The notes: generated from the sequence alone by a model not told the origin. A stretch of 64,000 bases of DNA from RUG11198 sp036342255 (GCA_036342255.1 JAZAUS010000006.1:59698-123697); one strand, 5' to 3'. Positions 17,284 through 26,290 are shown, numbered from the stretch's first letter. Numbers and translations: made by a program.

Positions 17284-17646
17284 ATGGAAAAAGTATATTT
17301 AAAATATGATGATATTAAACCTGTCGTAGAATGTGAATATGGAATTGCTAAAGAAATGATATTTTTAGGTTTTATGTATCCTTTTAAAAAAGGAGATTTA
17401 TATCATTTCGGTATTGTATTAGCCTTACAATTATCTGTTTGTACTTTAATATGTGTTCTAGCATCAGTACCAATTCTACTTAAATTATTATTATGTATCA
17501 TTATGATTATCATTACAAATTTTCTATTTGCCCTAAATTATAATATGATTGTCATTGAAAGGTTACTAAAAGAAGGCTATTACCCAATGGATTATCAATC
17601 ATCAGATAAACTAATAAAAAAAGGAATTTACTTTAAATTACAGTAA
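17284..17646 (+). CDS. Small two-helix membrane protein, possibly DUF2628-like
   Basis: A 120-residue protein with two adjacent hydrophobic segments (about 39-58 and 60-80). The pattern FMYPFKKGDLYHF before the helices and IERLLKEGYYPMD after them resembles DUF2628-type proteins, a weak match. Function unknown. It has an AGTAGGTGATAGC start region and lies alone between the minus-strand phospholipase-like gene and rpsO. Confidence 0.55.
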   Translation: MEKVYLKYDDIKPVVECEYGIAKEMIFLGFMYPFKKGDLYHFGIVLALQLSVCTLICVLASVPILLKLLLCIIMIIITNFLFALNYNMIVIERLLKEGYYPMDYQSSDKLIKKGIYFKLQ

Positions 17647-17689
17647 AATGCTTTACAAATAAAGAAAAATATATTATCATTAAATTGTT

Positions 17690-17736
17690 CCTTTTACTTG
17701 GACTCTTGTACCTCTTACATAGTACTAGGTAAAAGG
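17690..17736 (+). promoter_or_regulatory. rpsO 5' leader stem-loop
   Basis: CCTTTTAC and GTAAAAGG form an 8-bp perfect outer stem, with an inner GTAC/GTAC helix. It sits 28 bases before the rpsO start. Ribosomal protein S15 represses its own mRNA through leader structures in several bacteria, so this is a candidate S15 binding site. The match to a described class was not checked. Confidence 0.5.
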
Positions 17737-17763
17737 TGAAAATAAATGAAGGAGGGAAAAATC

Positions 17764-18033
17764 ATGGCATTAAAAAAGGAAGCAAAAGCAAAAATCATTA
17801 AAAAGTACGCTAGAGATGAAAAAGACACTGGGTCACCAGAAGTTCAAATTGCTATTCTTACAGAAGAAATCAACAATTTAACTGAGCATCTAAAGAATAA
17901 TAAGCAAGATAAGCATTCAAAGCGTGGACTTTTAATGAAAGTTGGAAAAAGAAGAAGCTTACTTGATTATCTAATTAAGACCGATGTAAAAAAATATCGT
18001 GAAATAGTTAGTAAATTAGGTTTGAGAAAATAA
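17764..18033 (+). CDS. rpsO: 30S ribosomal protein S15
   Basis: Exactly 89 residues, the standard S15 length, with DTGSPEVQIAILTEEINNLT, HLKNNKQDKHSKRGLL and KRRSLLDYLIKTD. It binds 16S rRNA early in small-subunit assembly. The ATG at 17764 follows GGAGGGAAAAATC; the in-frame ATG at 17746 lies inside the leader and would add a non-conserved MKEGKI. It precedes pnp, the usual bacterial order. Confidence 0.97.
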   Translation: MALKKEAKAKIIKKYARDEKDTGSPEVQIAILTEEINNLTEHLKNNKQDKHSKRGLLMKVGKRRSLLDYLIKTDVKKYREIVSKLGLRK

Positions 18034-18047
18034 ATATATTAAAAAGT

Positions 18048-18077
18048 GGGCACCAGTTTTTCGGGTGCCTTATTTTT
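18048..18077 (+). terminator. rpsO-pnp intergenic hairpin
   Basis: GGGCACC and GGTGCCT pair around an AGTTTTTC-type loop and are followed by TTATTTTT. It ends just before the pnp ribosome binding site. It could partly terminate transcription or serve as a processing site, as in other rpsO-pnp operons. Confidence 0.7.
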
Positions 18078-18091
18078 GGAAAGAAGGAAAA

Positions 18092-20296
18092 ATGGAAGCA
18101 AAAAAATTTGAATTAAGTTTTGAGGGGAGAAAATTTGTAGTTGAAGTAGGAAAACTAGCTAAGCAAGCTAATGCTGCATGTTTAGTCAGATATAATGATA
18201 CAGCAATACTATCAGCAAGTGTAATGAGCAATAAAGCAATATCAGCAGACTTCTTCCCACTAACAATTAATTACCAGGAAAAGTTTTATTCAGTAGGTAA
18301 AATACCTGGTGGATTCATTAAAAGAGAAGGAAGACCTACAGAACAAGCTGTATTAGCAGCAAGATTAATCGATAGACCAATTAGACCACTATTTGCCGAA
18401 GGTTTTAGAAATGAAGTACAAGTTATTAATACTGTAATGTCAGTAGATCAAGATTGTTCACCAGAAATGACAGCATTATTTGCATCTTCATTATCACTAA
18501 TGATAAGTGATATACCATTTGAAGGACCAGTAGCAGGAGTAATAGTTGGAAGAATTAATGGGGAATATATAATTAATCCAAGTGCTACTGAAATAGATAA
18601 TTGTGATCTAACAGTTACAGTAGCAGGAACTAAAGATGCTATCAATATGGTAGAAGCAGGAGCAAAAGAAGTTAGTGAAGAAGATATGATTGATGCTCTA
18701 ATGATAGGTCATGAAGCTATCAAAAAACTAGTATTATGGCAAGAAGAAATAACTAAAGAAATAGGTAAAGAAAAAATTGAAGTTGAATTAAAAACATTAG
18801 ATGAAAACCTAGTAAATGAAGTAGAAGAATATAGTTATAATAAGATGATTGAAGCTGTTCAAATAGCAGATAAATTAGAAAAATATGCTCAAATAGATAA
18901 AGTAAAAGAAGACACTATTAACTATTTTACTGAAAAATATATAGAAGCAGAAAATGCTGAAGAAATAGTTAATGATGTAACAAAAATAGTTGATAATATC
19001 GAAGGAGAAGCAGTAAGAGATCTAATAACAAATAAAAAGATTAGACCTGATGGACGTGCTATGGATGAAATAAGACCATTAGATGCTGAAATAGATATTT
19101 TAGCAAGAACTCACGGTTCTGCTGTCTTCACAAGAGGACAAACTCAAGTATTATCAACAACAACACTAGGAGCTCTAGGAGAACATCAAATTCTTGATGG
19201 ACTAGGTCTTGAAGATGAAAAAAGATTTATGCATCATTACAATTTTCCACCATTCTGTGTAGGAGAAACAGGAAGATATGGAGCACCAGGAAGAAGAGAA
19301 ATTGGTCATGGTGCATTAGGAGAAAGAGCATTATTACAAGTTATACCAAGTGAAGAAGAGTTTCCATATACTATTAGAGTAGTTAGCGATGTTTTAGAAA
19401 GTAATGGTTCAAGTAGTCAAGCATCAATTTGTGCTGGATGCCTATCACTAATGGCAGCAGGAGTACCAATAAAAGCACCAGTAGCAGGAATTGCAATGGG
19501 ATTAATAACTAAAGATGATAAATATACAATTTTAACTGATATTCAAGGATTAGAAGATCATATGGGAGATATGGATTTCAAAGTGGCTGGAACTAGAAAA
19601 GGTATCTGTGCAATGCAAATGGATATTAAAATCAAAGGTGTTAGCCGTGAAATATTAACAGAAGCTTTAGCTCAAGCTAAAAAAGCTCGTATGGAAGTAC
19701 TAGATGTAATGGAAAACTGTATTCCAAAACCAAGAGAAGAATTATCTAAATATGCTCCTAAGATCGAGACAATGAATATAAATCCAGAAAAAATTAAAGA
19801 TGTTATCGGTCGTGGCGGTGAAATGATAACAAAAATAATATTAGAAGCTTCTAATGTTAAAACCGTTCAAGATAAGGAAGCAGTTAAAGTAGATTTAGAA
19901 GATGATGGACGTGTTATCATTTATCACAATGATCCAGAAATAATAAGAAGAACAGTTAAAATGATTGAAGATGTAGCAAGAGAAGTAGAAATAGGAAAAA
20001 CCTATAATGTAAAAGTAACATCAGTCCAAGACTTTGGAGCATTTGTAGAATTATGGCCAGGATGCGAAGGCTTAATTCATATCTCACAATTAGATAATAA
20101 GAGAGTAGCTAAAACAAGTGATGTAGTTAAAGTAGGTGACGAAATACTAGCTAAAGCTACTGGATATGATAAAAAAGGAAAACTAAATTTATCAAGAAAA
20201 GAACTTTTACCAAAAAAAGAAGTTCCTAAAAAAGAATTTAAAGAACAACAACCTGAAGAAAAAACAGAAGAAACAGAAGTAAAAATAGAAGAATAA
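18092..20296 (+). CDS. pnp: Polyribonucleotide nucleotidyltransferase (PNPase)
   Basis: A 734-residue PNPase with all domains: first RNase PH domain (FELSFEGRKFVVEVGKLA), helical linker, second RNase PH domain (IRPDGRAMDEIRPLDAEI, GETGRYGAPGRREIGHGALG), KH (KDVIGRGGEMITKI, about 565-580) and S1 (GKTYNVKVTSVQDFGAFVEL). It degrades RNA 3' to 5' with phosphate and works with the degradosome. A Lys/Glu-rich tail ends the protein. ATG 18092 follows AAGAAGGAAA; the earlier in-frame start at 18065 lies inside the hairpin. Confidence 0.97.
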   Translation: MEAKKFELSFEGRKFVVEVGKLAKQANAACLVRYNDTAILSASVMSNKAISADFFPLTINYQEKFYSVGKIPGGFIKREGRPTEQAVLAARLIDRPIRPLFAEGFRNEVQVINTVMSVDQDCSPEMTALFASSLSLMISDIPFEGPVAGVIVGRINGEYIINPSATEIDNCDLTVTVAGTKDAINMVEAGAKEVSEEDMIDALMIGHEAIKKLVLWQEEITKEIGKEKIEVELKTLDENLVNEVEEYSYNKMIEAVQIADKLEKYAQIDKVKEDTINYFTEKYIEAENAEEIVNDVTKIVDNIEGEAVRDLITNKKIRPDGRAMDEIRPLDAEIDILARTHGSAVFTRGQTQVLSTTTLGALGEHQILDGLGLEDEKRFMHHYNFPPFCVGETGRYGAPGRREIGHGALGERALLQVIPSEEEFPYTIRVVSDVLESNGSSSQASICAGCLSLMAAGVPIKAPVAGIAMGLITKDDKYTILTDIQGLEDHMGDMDFKVAGTRKGICAMQMDIKIKGVSREILTEALAQAKKARMEVLDVMENCIPKPREELSKYAPKIETMNINPEKIKDVIGRGGEMITKIILEASNVKTVQDKEAVKVDLEDDGRVIIYHNDPEIIRRTVKMIEDVAREVEIGKTYNVKVTSVQDFGAFVELWPGCEGLIHISQLDNKRVAKTSDVVKVGDEILAKATGYDKKGKLNLSRKELLPKKEVPKKEFKEQQPEEKTEETEVKIEE

Positions 20297-20307
20297 ATAA
20301 AAAAAAC

Positions 20308-20335
20308 TTGTAAAATATGAAAAATATGCTATAAT
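20308..20335 (+). promoter_or_regulatory. rplS promoter
   Basis: TTGTAA and TATAAT are separated by 16 bp. Transcription would start near 20342, leaving a leader of about 65 nt. Confidence 0.6.
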
Positions 20336-20340
20336 TAATA

Positions 20341-20390
20341 ACGTGGCAATTCGCTGGTAGATTTTACTATAATTGCGTTAACACATATTT
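20341..20390 (+). promoter_or_regulatory. rplS leader, L19-leader-like structure
   Basis: AACG-TG-GCAATT pairs with AATTGC-GTT, enclosing CGCTGGTAGATTTTACTAT. A structured leader before rplS is known in Bacillota (L19 leader). The sequence match to that class was not computed. Confidence 0.5.
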
Positions 20391-20408
20391 ATGTAAAGGA
20401 GAGATAGT

Positions 20409-20792
20409 ATGGCAAAGAATTTGATTGAAAAAATTACGGAAAAGCAACTAAATCCTAATATTCCTGAATTTAGAGTAGGTGATACTGTTGTTGTAGGATG
20501 TAAGATTAAAGATTTTCGTAATGGTAAAGAAGTTCATAGAATTCAAAATTTCAAAGGATTAGTTATTGCTCGTAAGAATAGTGGTATAACTGAAACATTT
20601 ACCGTAAGATCTACTTACAGTGGAATTGGTGTGGAAAAAGTATTTCCAATTCACAGTCCAAACATCGACAAAATCGAAGTTGTTAAAAAAGGTAAAGTTA
20701 GACGTGCTAAGTTATATTTCTTAAGAGGAAGAAACAAGAAATATAACATTAAAGAAAGAGCTAATAAAGAATCTTTAAAGAAAGCAAGTTAA
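20409..20792 (+). CDS. rplS: 50S ribosomal protein L19
   Basis: 127 residues, slightly longer than the usual 115 because of a longer C-terminal tail. Core motifs are FRVGDTVVVGCKIKD, RIQNFKGLVIARKNSG, ETFTVRSTYSGIGVEKVFPIH and RRAKLYFLRGR. L19 sits at the 30S-50S interface. Its start follows AAGGAGAG. It stands alone between its own promoter and terminator, without the usual trmD/rimM neighbours. Confidence 0.97.
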   Translation: MAKNLIEKITEKQLNPNIPEFRVGDTVVVGCKIKDFRNGKEVHRIQNFKGLVIARKNSGITETFTVRSTYSGIGVEKVFPIHSPNIDKIEVVKKGKVRRAKLYFLRGRNKKYNIKERANKESLKKAS

Positions 20793-20798
20793 TAATTT

Positions 20799-20826
20799 AA
20801 AAGCATCTATTAGATGCTTTTTTATT
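20799..20826 (+). terminator. rplS terminator
   Basis: AAAGCATCTA and TAGATGCTTT form a 10-bp stem, followed by T6. Confidence 0.85.
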
Positions 20827-20909
20827 TTTATATATTAAAGAGTCTATCATTGACTTTCAACATATAACTGTTTATAATTAATTTAGTCAAACATTATAAG
20901 GAGGACATT

Positions 20910-21440
20910 ATGAATAAAATAGTAAAAGAATTAATTCCATACATATTAATAATAATAGTTGTAGTATTTATTAGAAGTTATATAGTAACACCTGTAATTG
21001 TAAGAGGAGATTCAATGGATGATACTCTAAAAGATGGACAAGTTCTTTTTTTAAGCAAAATATCATATCGATTACATAATATAGACAGATTTGATATAAT
21101 CGTAATAAAAGATAAAGATGAAGATTTGATTATAAAAAGAGTTATAGGTAAACCAGGTGATAATGTTGAATATAAAGATAATAAACTATATATAAACAAC
21201 AAACAAGTAAAAGATAAATATGGTCAAGGAGAAACAACAGACTTTAATTTAGAAGAAATATGTAATATTACAAATACTAAATGTAAAGGTAAAATACCTA
21301 AAAACAGATATTTAGCTCTAGGTGATAACCGAGAGGTATCAGCCGACTCAAGAGTAAAAGGACTCTTCACTAAAAAGCAAATTCTTGGCAAATCTACATT
21401 AAGAATATGGCCTTTAACTAAAATAAAAGTAGTTAAATAA
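20910..21440 (+). CDS. lepB: Type I signal peptidase (S26)
   Basis: A 176-residue signal peptidase with one N-terminal anchor (about 8-30). The catalytic Ser is in VRGDSM (Ser35) and the general-base Lys in IIKRVIGKPGD (Lys76); LGDNREVSADSR completes the site. It cleaves signal peptides on the outer membrane face. It is the standard Gram-positive short form, not the ER-type SipW form (which uses His in place of Lys). The ribosome binding site is AAGGAGG. The next gene follows 25 bases later and may share the transcript. Confidence 0.95.
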   Translation: MNKIVKELIPYILIIIVVVFIRSYIVTPVIVRGDSMDDTLKDGQVLFLSKISYRLHNIDRFDIIVIKDKDEDLIIKRVIGKPGDNVEYKDNKLYINNKQVKDKYGQGETTDFNLEEICNITNTKCKGKIPKNRYLALGDNREVSADSRVKGLFTKKQILGKSTLRIWPLTKIKVVK

Positions 21441-21465
21441 AAATATATAAGTATTGGAGAATAAA

Positions 21466-22476
21466 ATGAAAAAAAATTATTTTGTAGAAGTTATCAAATT
21501 TTTAAGTGCTATATTAGTTATTTTTTCTCACTCTTTTGCCTTATCAATGAACATCAAAGATCCTTTAGCTAATTTAACAAATGGAATAATCAGTTTTGGA
21601 GCAATAGGAGTAAGTGTTTTTTTTACTATTTCAGGATATTATATAGCAAAAAGTATAACTAAAAAAGGAAGTAATAATTATATCAAAAAAAGACTAACAA
21701 GATTATTACCATCTATAGTTATTGTCGTACTAATGTGCACTTTTTTAATAGGACCATTTATAACAAATCTAAGTATAAAAGATTATTTTTTCAATAAACA
21801 AACTTATTTATACTTATTAAATAGCATCTTCATACCAATACATAATCTACCAGGAGTATTTACAAAAAATATATATGGAAAAACAGTTAATGGAGCCCTA
21901 TGGACCATGTCCATACAATTTATGTGTTATATATATATCCTAATAGCATTCAAAATAAGATTATTAAATAATAAAAATAAATATTTAATATCAAGTATAG
22001 CCTTAGGAATTATAGCATACATAATATGTAATTATATTAAAATGAATACACTATTATCTGCAATCAGACCATTCTTAGTATTCATAATATCTAATTATCT
22101 ATATTTAAATAACTATAAAGGAAAAAAAGAATTTTTATTATTAAGCATACTATTATTAACAATAGCAATTATCTTAAAAAATGAAATAGTTTTAAATATA
22201 TCACTAATTATTCTAATACCAATAATAATAATATATTTATGCAATAATATTAATCTAAAAAAGATAGATAAAAGAATAGAAAGAATAATAATATGTTCAT
22301 ATGAATTATATTTAGTTGGTTTTCCCATCCAACAATTAGTAGTACACTTATATGGTGGAAAAATGAATACCTATCTTAATTTTTTAATTAGTGCTACTAT
22401 ATCAATTATATTATCATTAATAATAAATACGTTAAGTACAAGTTTTATAACAAAATATAAAAAAGATTCTATATAA
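21466..22476 (+). CDS. Acyltransferase family 3 membrane protein
   Basis: A 336-residue integral membrane protein with about ten hydrophobic segments. The first has FLSAILVIFSHSFALS with the His expected at the catalytic site, then GAIGVSVFFTISGYYIAKSI and KKRLTRLLPSIVIV, typical of acyltransferase_3 (OafA-like) enzymes that O-acetylate cell-surface sugars or peptidoglycan. The start at 21466 follows TTGGAGAA; the TTG at 21454 lies in that site. The substrate is unknown. Confidence 0.8.
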   Translation: MKKNYFVEVIKFLSAILVIFSHSFALSMNIKDPLANLTNGIISFGAIGVSVFFTISGYYIAKSITKKGSNNYIKKRLTRLLPSIVIVVLMCTFLIGPFITNLSIKDYFFNKQTYLYLLNSIFIPIHNLPGVFTKNIYGKTVNGALWTMSIQFMCYIYILIAFKIRLLNNKNKYLISSIALGIIAYIICNYIKMNTLLSAIRPFLVFIISNYLYLNNYKGKKEFLLLSILLLTIAIILKNEIVLNISLIILIPIIIIYLCNNINLKKIDKRIERIIICSYELYLVGFPIQQLVVHLYGGKMNTYLNFLISATISIILSLIINTLSTSFITKYKKDSI

Positions 22477-22520
22477 TTAGAATTTTTTTACTATTACAAC
22501 TATATAAATAATTGTAATAG
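22466..22520 (+). terminator. Two inverted repeats after the acyltransferase gene
   Basis: A short ATTCT/AGAAT hairpin with a T7 tail overlaps the end of the gene. A second 9-bp perfect repeat (CTATTACAA/TTGTAATAG) lies 10 bases on. The first is a probable weak terminator; the role of the second is unknown. Confidence 0.5.
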
Positions 22521-22560
22521 TAAAACAAATATGTTAAACTAATAATATAAGGAGAATCAA

Positions 22561-23103
22561 ATGAAAAGATGTCAATGGTGTAATTTAAATAATCCCTTGT
22601 ATATAGAATATCATGATAAGGAATGGGGAATTCCTAACTATAATGATGATTATTTATTTGAAATGTTAATTCTAGAATCATTTCAAGCCGGCTTATCATG
22701 GGAATGCATCTTAAATAAAAGAGAATCTTTTAGACAAGCTTATAATAATTTTAATATAGATAAAATATGTTCATATGATGATAAAAAAATAAAAGAATTA
22801 TTGAATAACAAAGACATTATTAGAAATAAATTAAAGATTAAAGCTAGTATTAACAATGCCATAATATTTAGAAACATTCAAAAAGAATATAAATCTTTTT
22901 ATAACTATCTCAAAACATTTACCAATAATAAGATAATATATGAAATAAATAAGACCACTAATGACCTATCTGATAATATATCAAATGATTTAAAAAGAAG
23001 AGGTATGAAATATGTAGGTAGTACCATTATTTATTCCTATCTTCAAGCAATAGGCATTATTAATTCCCATGACATAAATTGTTTTATGTATAAAAAAATG
23101 TAA
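22561..23103 (+). CDS. tag: DNA-3-methyladenine glycosylase I
   Basis: A 180-residue Tag protein starting MKRCQWCN, where the first Cys is a zinc ligand. The signature YIEYHDKEWGIP and FEMLILESFQAGLSWECIL follow, with RNKLKIKASINNA and INSHDINCF near the C-terminus supplying His ligands. It removes 3-methyladenine from alkylated DNA. The AAGGAGAATC site fixes the start. Confidence 0.95.
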   Translation: MKRCQWCNLNNPLYIEYHDKEWGIPNYNDDYLFEMLILESFQAGLSWECILNKRESFRQAYNNFNIDKICSYDDKKIKELLNNKDIIRNKLKIKASINNAIIFRNIQKEYKSFYNYLKTFTNNKIIYEINKTTNDLSDNISNDLKRRGMKYVGSTIIYSYLQAIGIINSHDINCFMYKKM

Positions 23104-23127
23104 ACTATTAATAGCAAATGAAAAAGC

Positions 23128-23144
23128 ACTTAAAAGTTGGTAGA
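23128..23144 (+). promoter_or_regulatory. Motif shared with another XRE gene leader
   Basis: ACTTAAAAGTTGGTAGA lies 50 bases before the XRE gene start. A near copy, ACTCAAAAGTGGTAGA, is found 47 bases before the XRE gene at 36274. It may be a promoter or autoregulatory operator. Confidence 0.5.
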
Positions 23145-23194
23145 TAAATATTACATTTTTTAATAAACTATTAGCCAAGAAAGGAGGAAATCTA

Positions 23195-24115
23195 ATGAAG
23201 TTTGGTGAAAATCTAAAACTAATTAGAAAATCAAAAAAAATATCTCAAGAAGAATTAGCAGAAAAACTAGGAGTATCTAGACAGAGCATAAGTAAATGGG
23301 AAACAGGTGAAAACTATCCCACAATGAACAATATAATATGTTTATGTGACATTTTTAATTGTAAGATTAACGAATTAGTCCATGAAGATTTTACAGATAT
23401 AAACTTCTTAGATGATGAAATAAAAATGAGTGTAGTTAAATTTAAAGAAAAAGAACAAAAAAGAATGAAAGGTTTAAGTAAATTTATTTACGTTATTGCC
23501 AGAATAGCCCAAATTATAGTATTAATAGAACTAATTCTAACAGCATTAATCTCAATAGGTATATTAATAACAGTAGCAAATACTAAATTTAACACAGAAA
23601 CAAATGAAATAACCATATTTAAACATTCATTTGATTATGAGTTAGAAGAAACAAAATTTGCAATGCACATAAATAATAATAACCATTTCGATTTTAACTT
23701 TGAAAAAGAAGACTATAAAACATTTAATAAAATTATTAGTAAATCTAATATTTATAGACTATCACTAATAACAATTATTATTCTAACAACAATAATATCA
23801 ATATATATGTTATATAAATTATTTAACACCATTGAAAAATTATTCTTAAATATTCATGACAATGATACACCATTTATTTCAGAAAATGTTGAATATTTAA
23901 AAAGAATTACTTTATATTTATTATTAATACTATTAATACCAGATGTATCAGGTTTCTTAACAAGCATAATATATAATATATATATAGACATTGATATCAA
24001 TATAACTAACTATTTATTTATATTAATATTAATTGTAATAGTATATATATTTAAATATGGCTATGAAATACAACTAGATTCAAAAGGAAAAATATATAAC
24101 ACAAAAAAAGATTAA
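23195..24115 (+). CDS. XRE-family regulator with membrane domain
   Basis: A 306-residue protein with an N-terminal helix-turn-helix (GENLKLIRKSKKISQEELAE, then LGVSRQSISKWETGENYP, residues 3-50) and a membrane part with about four helices (95-120, 185-210, 230-255, 265-285). BcrR of Enterococcus shows that such XRE-membrane proteins can sense a ligand in the membrane and control transport genes. Whether this one does so is inference. A GGAGG site fixes the start; a motif at 23128-23144 may be its operator. Confidence 0.8.
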   Translation: MKFGENLKLIRKSKKISQEELAEKLGVSRQSISKWETGENYPTMNNIICLCDIFNCKINELVHEDFTDINFLDDEIKMSVVKFKEKEQKRMKGLSKFIYVIARIAQIIVLIELILTALISIGILITVANTKFNTETNEITIFKHSFDYELEETKFAMHINNNNHFDFNFEKEDYKTFNKIISKSNIYRLSLITIIILTTIISIYMLYKLFNTIEKLFLNIHDNDTPFISENVEYLKRITLYLLLILLIPDVSGFLTSIIYNIYIDIDINITNYLFILILIVIVYIFKYGYEIQLDSKGKIYNTKKD

Positions 24116-24140
24116 CAATAATTTTTGTTAATCTTTTTTA
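24105..24140 (+). terminator. Rho-independent terminator
   Basis: AAAAAGATTAACAA and its complement form a 14-bp stem spanning the stop codon, with a T tail. Confidence 0.85.
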
Positions 24141-24192
24141 TTGATATTTATCTCGAAAAATGATATCATTTAATAAATAAAGGAGTGATATT

Positions 24193-24699
24193 ATGAAAAA
24201 AAATATTATATTTATTATTATATTATTATTAATACTAATCACATCAGCAATAATCATATTAACAAAAAACAAACCAATTAAAGGTTTTACCATAACAAGT
24301 ATAAAATATTTTAGTTTTGGTGAATCAGGTGGATTCAGTATGTATAATGGAACTAGCTATAAAATAGAATATAAAGATAATAAATATATTACTACTATTC
24401 TTCCTAGTAAAACACCAGATGAAAACAAAATAGAAACAGAAATATCTAAATCAGAAGTAGATAAAGTTATTGATGTATTAAATAAAAATAATGTTTCTAA
24501 ATGGGATGGCTTCGATAAATCAGACAATGATGTCTTAGATGGTAATTCTTTTTCCCTTTCTTTAACAACACAAGATGATAAAAAAATAGAAGCACATGGA
24601 TATATGAAATGGCCAGAAAATTATAGTAAAGTAGAAAGTGAATTAGATGATATATTTATGGATATATTTATTAAAAATGGAGGAAAACAAGGAGAATAA
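24193..24699 (+). CDS. Membrane-anchored extracytoplasmic protein
   Basis: A 168-residue protein of unknown family. A basic N-terminus is followed by one hydrophobic helix (4-26), without a lipobox Cys. The rest is a polar domain with FGESGGFSMYNGTSYKIEYK and a Trp-containing WDGFDKSD segment. It is preceded by AAGGAGTGAT. A terminator stem closes the gene and is shared with the convergent gene downstream. Confidence 0.55.
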   Translation: MKKNIIFIIILLLILITSAIIILTKNKPIKGFTITSIKYFSFGESGGFSMYNGTSYKIEYKDNKYITTILPSKTPDENKIETEISKSEVDKVIDVLNKNNVSKWDGFDKSDNDVLDGNSFSLSLTTQDDKKIEAHGYMKWPENYSKVESELDDIFMDIFIKNGGKQGE

Positions 24700-24727
24700 A
24701 AAAGAGTAATAATTACTCTTTTTTTAT
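24698..24727. terminator. Bidirectional terminator
   Basis: AAAAAAGAGTAAT and ATTACTCTTTTTT flank a centre of dyad, giving T runs on both strands between two convergent genes. Confidence 0.8.
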
Positions 24728-25323
24728 CTTAAATTATCTAAAAATTTATATCTAGCTGTAGTTTGATATGGAATAATCCATATCTCTAACAAACCTAATG
24801 TAAATATAGCCAAAAAATGCCATCCAATAAAACTTAGATCCAACACAAATAAATCCATTTTATGCCCATACATTATCTCTTCACTCTTTTGCAATATTTC
24901 TTTTGAATCTAGTTTTTTATATTTATCATCAGCCAATAAAATAGGTACCATAGAATAAGCGTAAGCCTTCATTACACCAGGAATAATAAATAATAAAGCC
25001 CATAGAAAACAATAAAGAGATTGCCAAAAATCAGTTATAAAATCCCTAACATAATCATCAGCAAAATGTAACAAATCTTTAAGATTATGTTTCTTATCAT
25101 TTACAAAATTAATCATAAAATAAGCAAATCCAACAGATATAAAATATAAGAACATTCCAATAGGAAAACTAATTGTATATTTAATCTTACCACTTTTAAA
25201 AAGATTAACAGGTCCAATTTTAAACCCAGCAATTGCTCCTACAATTATTATTGGAATAAGTAATTCCCAAATATGTCCTTCTATTTTCTTTTTAGCCCAA
25301 TTCTTCAATTCAATTCTATCCAT
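24724..25323 (-). CDS. DUF975-like membrane protein
   Basis: A 199-residue membrane protein starting MDRIELKNWAKKKIEGHIWE, the N-terminal pattern of DUF975 proteins. About four to five hydrophobic segments follow. A loop carries KYKKLDSKEILQKSEEIM and GHKMDLFVLDLSF, also typical of DUF975. Function unknown. It is the second of two minus-strand genes. An AAGGAGT site precedes its ATG. Confidence 0.7.
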   Translation of the reverse strand: MDRIELKNWAKKKIEGHIWELLIPIIIVGAIAGFKIGPVNLFKSGKIKYTISFPIGMFLYFISVGFAYFMINFVNDKKHNLKDLLHFADDYVRDFITDFWQSLYCFLWALLFIIPGVMKAYAYSMVPILLADDKYKKLDSKEILQKSEEIMYGHKMDLFVLDLSFIGWHFLAIFTLGLLEIWIIPYQTTARYKFLDNLR

Positions 25324-25449
25324 ACTAATAACTCCTTCCTTGCACCAATTATATCACTTTTTATACAAAAATAAAACTGAAATATATTAAAACTCTATAA
25401 TATATGATATAATTTAATAAATAATTAATAATAAAAGGAGCTAACTAAA

Positions 25450-25716
25450 ATGAAAATAGAATATAACATAACAAAATATTTTGAAAATAATAATCTATTT
25501 GATGATACTATATCTGATGGATTAAAAATACTAAAAGATGAAAATGATAATATATTAATAACTGGTTCTTCAGTAGATTTAGTTAACTTAGCTGATATAT
25601 TAGTAAATGTAGCTATGGATAAAGGAGAAAATCCTCATATTCATATAGATGATCTAACACTTTTAGATAAAAACTCTGACTATAAAGAAATAATAATAGA
25701 AAAAATATCTAATTAA
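25450..25716 (+). CDS. Small acidic protein, possibly Imm32-like
   Basis: An 88-residue protein. The segments LITGSSVDLVNLADIL and HIHIDDLTLLDKNS recall the small Imm32-type immunity-like fold, a weak match from memory. No toxin gene is next to it. An AAGGAGC site precedes the ATG. It starts a run of four small genes of unknown role. Confidence 0.5.
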   Translation: MKIEYNITKYFENNNLFDDTISDGLKILKDENDNILITGSSVDLVNLADILVNVAMDKGENPHIHIDDLTLLDKNSDYKEIIIEKISN

Positions 25717-25726
25717 ATATTTTATT

Positions 25727-26026
25727 ATGATAGATAGAATTAATAAAAATGAAGAAAGATTAAATAATATATTATCTAATATTAAAGAATTAGAAGAAGT
25801 ATTAAATATATTTAAAAATAACCAAAAAGATATCTCTAAACTATCTAAATATTATGGTAGTAAAAATTGGTTTAAAGATAAAGAAGCATATGAGAATAAT
25901 AGTATTCCTCAAGTAAAAGCTGGAGTATTAAGTGAAGATTCTATATGGAATATGCTTGAAGATATTGATAATATTATAAATGAAATGCAAGATATTATTA
26001 ATAAGTATTATAATAATAGGAGATAA
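25727..26026 (+). CDS. DUF4298-like protein
   Basis: A 99-residue helical protein. The pattern RINKNEERLNNILSNIKEL, KYYGSKNWFKDKEAYENN, then AGVLSEDSIWNMLEDIDNI fits DUF4298, small orphan proteins of Bacillota. The ribosome binding site is weak and the start lies ten bases after the previous stop, so it is probably expressed by coupling. Function unknown. Confidence 0.65.
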   Translation: MIDRINKNEERLNNILSNIKELEEVLNIFKNNQKDISKLSKYYGSKNWFKDKEAYENNSIPQVKAGVLSEDSIWNMLEDIDNIINEMQDIINKYYNNRR

Positions 26027-26027
26027 T

Positions 26028-26276
26028 ATGAATAAAGAACTAATACTTAAAAATATTGATAAAATTCATACTACTGAATTAGGAATTAAAAGAATAAAAA
26101 ATAATTTAAATATTGATATAGATGATGTCGTAGATTATTGTAAAAACATAATAACCAGTACTAATTGTAATATATATAAGAAAGGTAAGAATTGGTATTG
26201 CCAAATAGATAATATAATTATAACAATTAATTCTTATAGTTATACTATTATTACAGCTCATATTATTAAAGGGTAA
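26028..26276 (+). CDS. DUF3781-like protein
   Basis: An 82-residue protein. The sequence HTTELGIKRIKNNLNI, VVDYCKNII, KKGKNWYCQ and TINSYSYTIITAHII matches the DUF3781 pattern. The start is ATG 26028 after AGGAGAT; the longer in-frame reading from 25980 runs inside the upstream gene and is rejected. Function unknown. Confidence 0.7.
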   Translation: MNKELILKNIDKIHTTELGIKRIKNNLNIDIDDVVDYCKNIITSTNCNIYKKGKNWYCQIDNIIITINSYSYTIITAHIIKG

Positions 26277-26290
26277 GGAGATGTTTATAT

